From Gari tellinella (Eukaryota > Mollusca > Bivalvia > Cardiida > Psammobiidae): a DNA stretch of 64,000 nucleotides. The position numbers and the translations under genes were made by a program. This document shows, one piece after another, positions 55,101-61,100 of the stretch. Numbering within the stretch: the stretch's first letter is position 1; each line of letters opens with the position of its first letter. The stretch covers positions 1,178,001 through 1,242,000 of the forward strand of contig OV277871.1 of the NCBI GenBank assembly GCA_922989275.2. The letters run 5' to 3'. The notes under the pieces were generated by a model. It searched no databases and had not been told where the DNA came from. It saw only the letters and a list, made by a program, of their open reading frames with translations.

Positions 55101-58100
55101 CACTTTCCAGAAATAACTATGCCAAAAACAAATAATAAATTTTGGAAAGATGTTCTGAAATCCTATACCTCTTATTTAAAGGCATTACCAGTAAATAATA
55201 AAGAAGAATGTCTTAAATGCCCACTTTTTTATAATTCTAATATTCAACTTGGAGACAAAAGCATCTTCCTAAAGTCATGGTATGAAAAGGGAATAAGATT
55301 TGTAAATGACTTATACATTAATAAAAAGGTATTGACTTTAAAAGAATTTGAATCAATTTACAAGATAAAAGCCAATTGCCTTCACTTTATAGGAGTAACT
55401 AAAATAGTATCAACATATTTAAATACATTCTGTTGTAACGAATCAGACAACGAACTACAACTCCCTTTCATACCACATCTGTATGATCGAGTTTTGAAAA
55501 CAAAGTCCGGTAGTAGAGTATTTTACGATATCTTAAATGTTAATAACGCTGAACCTACAAGTAAAGCAAAATGGAACTCATTATACGACTTTACACAAAC
55601 GCAGTGGAAATTATTCTACAGTATACCATTTGAAACAACAAAAGATAGTAACTTACAGTGGCTACAGGTACGTATATTGCATCGACTCCTACCGGTGAAC
55701 AAATATCTCGCAACACTCAAGTTACGAGACAATGATCTTTGTCCACTCTGTAACATACACCCTGAAACACTTTCGCATTTATTCTTCTACTGTGATAAAA
55801 CACAAATCTTTCTAAAACAAGTCGAAACAATACTTAACACAATTAATGTTAACATTCAGTTCACGGAAACGTCTATGATTTTTGGTGAAAAATGTGAGAA
55901 GATAACTCTACTTAATCTATATATAAAGCAATACATATATAGTACAAGAAATTATATTAACGCTATTAACTTAAATTATTTTAAAAAACATTTGGAACGC
56001 AACATAGAAGCAAATAAGCTGAGTTCAGAAAATAAAATGAGCATCGAAAAATTTGAAAATAAATGGGAAATAGTTAGAGGAGTTTACATGGCAATTACTT
56101 AAATACAATCGCATCTATAGACGCTTAACCCTTCTTATGCCTACTATATATAAGGCAAATGACACTTTTTGAAAACAGTGGGGACCCTGATCAGATAATT
56201 CCTTACGGAGCTACCTGATGGGGTCCACACTGTTGTCAAATAAAGGTCTGCTTATAATTATTATTCAGTCTTATCTCGAGCAACACGTTATTAACAAATA
56301 TTATAATACAAGTGACAGATGGTAAGTGTAGACAGAACTATAACTATAAGATGGGGCATGAGAAGGGTAAGTTAGACAAAAGTTTCAAGAATACTCTCGA
56401 GGCATGTCACTTATCCTATTTTTTTCTTTTATCGCTTTCCTTTTTTTCTTAAAAACCCAAAAACGTATCTCTTTATTACTTCATTATTAATCATAGCGAA
56501 TACAACCGTGTCAATATTGTACTTAATATTAATATTATGTTTTGAATATGTGAAATTGCATATTGTACGGTGTTGAACAGGATGGCTCTCCGACCTGCCA
56601 ACACCTATTACGGAGAAAATAAAGAGTTAAAAAAAAAAAAAAACGTTTCAAAAAGCAATGAAAAAATGCCACATACGATGATTCGAAGTTTTAGCATAGG
56701 TTGCATTTTGTGTATCAAGGCGTAGTAAAACAATGTCTGCCCCTGTCATGCATAAATAAAACAATACAACACATATCTACGATAACAATAGAGGTAACAG
56801 GAAACTGATATTTGGGTCGAGTTATCCTATAACGGCTCAAATAAAAAGTCGAAGTTTGTTAAATACGGAGGAGATAACCTATAGAAATAATCGGGAGTAA
56901 GTTATTTCACTTCTTTAAACAAAAGCATGAATAAAATGTCCCTAAAGTTTAAAAGTAACGGCTTAGTTTTACCGGTGTAAACTTAAATGTGACCAAGTTT
57001 TAACTGTTGTAACGGTGCCGAGGTAAATTGACCTTCTCTTGCAACTGCAGGTAGAAATCGAACAGTTAACCGGTTAACCGTTCGGAAGAATAAACGGTTA
57101 ACCGGTTAGTCAAATGACCGATTATTGCCATCCCTAATAATTATATATTCACGACTATAAATTGAAAGCACTTTCTTCATCGGAGGAATAAATTAAATGC
57201 ATAAAAAATGCTGATCTGTGAAGTACATGTAATGGGGTAAAAAAGGCTTTTATTAATCAAAAGATCTGGATCCAGACTGTTCCCAAATGTTAGCCAAGTT
57301 GTGCATAGCACGGCAAGGGTTAAACGAAATTTTTAGGTCAAAAGTCAAATATCAAGGTTACCAAACTGAAATGCAAAATGATGAAGTTGCATGACTCTAG
57401 CAGATATCCATAAGATGACCTGAACACAAAACTTTATCTAGGTCACAGAGCTCAAGGTCAAAGTCAACAAACTGCAATGCAATATGCTGTACCCATGCTG
57501 TATGCCTGACCCTAACTGCAGTACTAAGTCCATAAATGACATAAATGTAAAAACTTTATCTCGGTAACAAGAAATGCAATGCAACATGCTGCACTCACCA
57601 ATGCACATCAGCATGTGAAGTTGGGTGACCGTAGCTGCAGTACTAAAATTAGTCCCAAAACAACCTTAATGCAAAAATTAATCTAGGTAAATAGAGGTCA
57701 CGTTCAATGGTCAAGGTCACCAAACTGCAAAGCAACATGCTTTACTCACCAAGATGCTTCAGCATGTGAAGTTGTCTGACTGTAAATGCCCTACAGTAGA
57801 ACCTCTCTATTACGGCCACTAAATTGTGTTAATAATTAGGTATTTACCACAGGTGACTGCTTAAAGTAAGATGGCAGTAAAACAGAAAGCACCTTTAGGA
57901 GCTTTCTGTTTCACTGTTACCTTGCTTTAAGCTGTCACCTGTCCTTTTACACAACCCATTAGCCTTCGTTTTAGCGATTGTATTACAGAAGTTTTACTGT
58001 ATATACAAAGTATAACTTATATTTAACTGACAGCATATAGGAAGAGTATATTCCACATATCAGAGTTCAGTCAGGCCTACCTGTGCATCAGCATGCATCT

Positions 58101-61100
58101 GGTCAGTGATGGAGGCTGCCAATCTTGCCTGTCGGCCTTGCTCCTGTTGAAGAGCCCTCGCCTCTTTATCATACGTGGACTTCAAGCCACGAATACTGGA
58201 CTGAAATAATGGTCAAACTTGTGTTTAAGCAATCTTTCAAAAAAATAATCAAAACTACTGGTCTTTAAGAATTTTTTTTAATTTAATTCAGGACATAAGC
58301 TTGAAATAAGAACTTCTGCATTATATTTATCCGGCATTCATCAGTCACCTGTCTTCAGATTTGTTGCTTATAACTGTTCAACTGGATACATGTAGAGCAA
58401 TGGTCGATAAATAAAATCTAATAAATAAGACTGTTAAAAATTCTGATATCAAAAGGACTTACAAAGCTACAATAAACCCCCTCTATCATGACCACTAAAT
58501 TGTTTCAATTATTCAGTGTTTAAGGCAGATGGCTGCTTAACCCTTTGAACCCTAGTCCCGCATATAGGCGTCCTTTTTAAACAGTGTACATGTGAATAGT
58601 ACATTTATCCTATGCAAACAGTGAAGACCCAGATCAGAGGGCTCCGAAAGGAGCCCTCTGATCAGGGTCTTCAATGTTTGTCATAATGCCAAACATTGAC
58701 AAAAACAACCCTTAAAAGTCAGAAATGGACTAGACTAAAATGGAAACTGGAATTGTCCATTTAAAGTTTCAGGGAGGAAAGAGTTAAAGCAAGTTGAAAA
58801 TAAAACAGAATAGAGCTTTCTGTTACACTTTCACCTTGCTTTAAGCTGTCACCTGTCTTTCATACAATCAAATAGCCTTGTTTTAATGGTCATTATAGAG
58901 GTGGTTATACTGGACTCACCTCTTCCATACTTTTAAACGCCCTGACCAGATCAGTCACTTCTTTATTTTTTGAACTCTCTTTCTCTTTATCTAAAGGTGT
59001 TATAGAAGTCTTTGGATCCGCGGTATCTATGTTTTCTTCATTTTCTCTGATCTCTTCAATTTGATCCATTTCCTCATATATGTCACCGTCTTCCTCGTTG
59101 TCAGAGGCAGGACTTTCTACATCAGACTTTTTAATATCCTTGTTCAAACCAGCAGTATCAGCAACCATGCTGTGCAGTTTCGGCCCCTTTGATTGGATGG
59201 CAGCACTTTCTTTAGGCTCCTTTGATTGGATGGTGGAACTTTCTCTTGGCTCATTTGATTGGATGGCAGAACTTTCTATCTGCTCTTTTGGTTGGATGAC
59301 AGGGCTTGGTTGGATGACAGGGCTGGGTTGGATGACAGGGCTGGGTTGGATGGCATGGATTGGTTGAATGGCAGGACTTTCTCTATGTGATTCAGACTTT
59401 TAATGAGAAAAAAACATCAGATTATTACTCATCAAGAATAGCTAATAAATGATGAATAATTTAATTGATACATACATATGTCTAACCCATTACCCTATAA
59501 ATACGCCTTTTTACGCCTTTAATTTATGGCTCCACTGAAGAAAATAATTCCAATTTATACAGTTATGATATCATAAGAAATATTTTCTATATTCTGGCAA
59601 ATGGCTTATAGCAGGCTGAAAATAAAGCAGAATGGGCTTTAAGATGCATTCTGCTTTAATTTCAACCTGCTTTAAGATGTAACCTGTCTTCAAACCTTTA
59701 AACAGACTATAGGTTAATGGGTTAACCAGAAGGGAATCTCCTTTCCAAATATCAGCTTCCTAGTACAAAATATTTCATGTACAGTGGAGAATCTGTTATT
59801 CTTTCCCGTTTAAACGCAAACGCAAAACACTAAAACGTAGAAAAGAACAACTTTTGGACAATAATAGTTTTAGCGTAAACGCGTTTATTGGGAAAGAATA
59901 ACAGATTCTCCACTGTAGTATAAATGAATCTTAAATCTTGCATAAAAACCTCTACCACAGCCAACACCAACACCCATACTGGAGTGACTACATTAACCCA
60001 TTACCCCATAGAAGCTCCTTTTAGCGAATATGATTTATTACTCCGCTGAAAAAAAATAGTTCCAATTTAATCAGTCATGAAAATATATTATAGAGAATCT
60101 TTATCATATTCTAGCACATGATAGCTTAAAGCAGGCTGAAAGTAAGCAGAATGTGCCTTAAGGTACACTCTGCTTTACTTTCAACCTGCTCTAAGTAGTT
60201 ACCACTCTTCAAAACTAGAAATAGACTATGGAGTAAAGGGTTAAGCACTATTCTTTGAATAGGCAAGCTAGAAAACAATTCCTGAAAGCGTTATGTTTAC
60301 CTGTCTTTCAATTTCTTGCATCACTTCTTCTCTCTCTTCAAACATGCTGGCAGGAAACATGTCATCTTCTTTCACTGACTGCAGGTCGATCTTAACCTCC
60401 AGAAAGTCATCATCTGAAATAAAGTAAAACCCCTCTAGTATGCCCACTTACTGAGGCTTAGTACTTGGTGTATAATGCTGAAGGATACTTAACCCTTTAC
60501 TCCATAGCCTATTTCTAGTTTTGAAGATGGGTAACCACTTAAAGCAGGTTGAAAGTAAAGCAGAAGGCACATTCTGCTTTACTTTCAGCCTGCTTTAAGC
60601 TACCATTTTATAGAATATAAAAATTATTTTCTTATAATACAAATTCGTGACTGTGTGAATTGGAACTATTTTCTTCAGTGGATGAATAATTAAATGTGCT
60701 TAAAGGCGCTTCTATGGAGTAAAGGGTTAACACGTTTATCCCTAGCCACAAGAACACTCATCATTTACAAATAGTGGACTTGTAAAGAGTATATTTGTCC
60801 TATGCAAACTGTGTAGACCCAGATCAGACAGGTCCTAAAGGAGACCTCTGATCTGGGTCTGCAATGTTTGTCAATTTGCAATACCTGGTATATGGCAGAA
60901 AACAACCCTAAATGGTCCCTGAGAGCACTGCAAACAGGTGCTGGACTCTTGACTTTCTCTTACTCTAGTTATTCCAAATTTCATTTATAAATTCTAATTA
61001 CGGTAAAACCCAAAAGCAATAACTCTGAAATGACAAACCCAAGTGTTACCTGCCTTGTTTTAATGAGTTTCTCTTTTGATACAAAACAAGTATTCTCTGA

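Larger units (their letters stand above)
54344..57136. mobile_element. hAT-like non-autonomous element containing a LINE fragment
   Basis: TAGGGATGGCAAC at the left and TTGCCATCCCTA at the right are inverted and flanked by the 8-bp duplication ATAATTAT (54336-54343 and 57137-57144), as expected for hAT. Subterminal words AACCGGTTAACCG repeat at both ends. Without the LINE it would be about 1.2 kb. No transposase is visible. Confidence 0.85.
54176..57246 (-). mobile_element. Reverse HpA copy split by a hAT-like element
   Basis: TTAACCTTTTACTCCATAGC, core-1 hairpin and TATTTCTCATGATAT lie left of the insertion; ATATTCACGACTATAAATTG and the GGAGGAATAAATTAAATGC end lie right of it. Confidence 0.8.

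Noticed and set aside
59080..59367. Plus-strand frame with [12 protein letters not shown] repeats
   Set aside because: Antisense reading of the ERCC5 spacer minisatellite.
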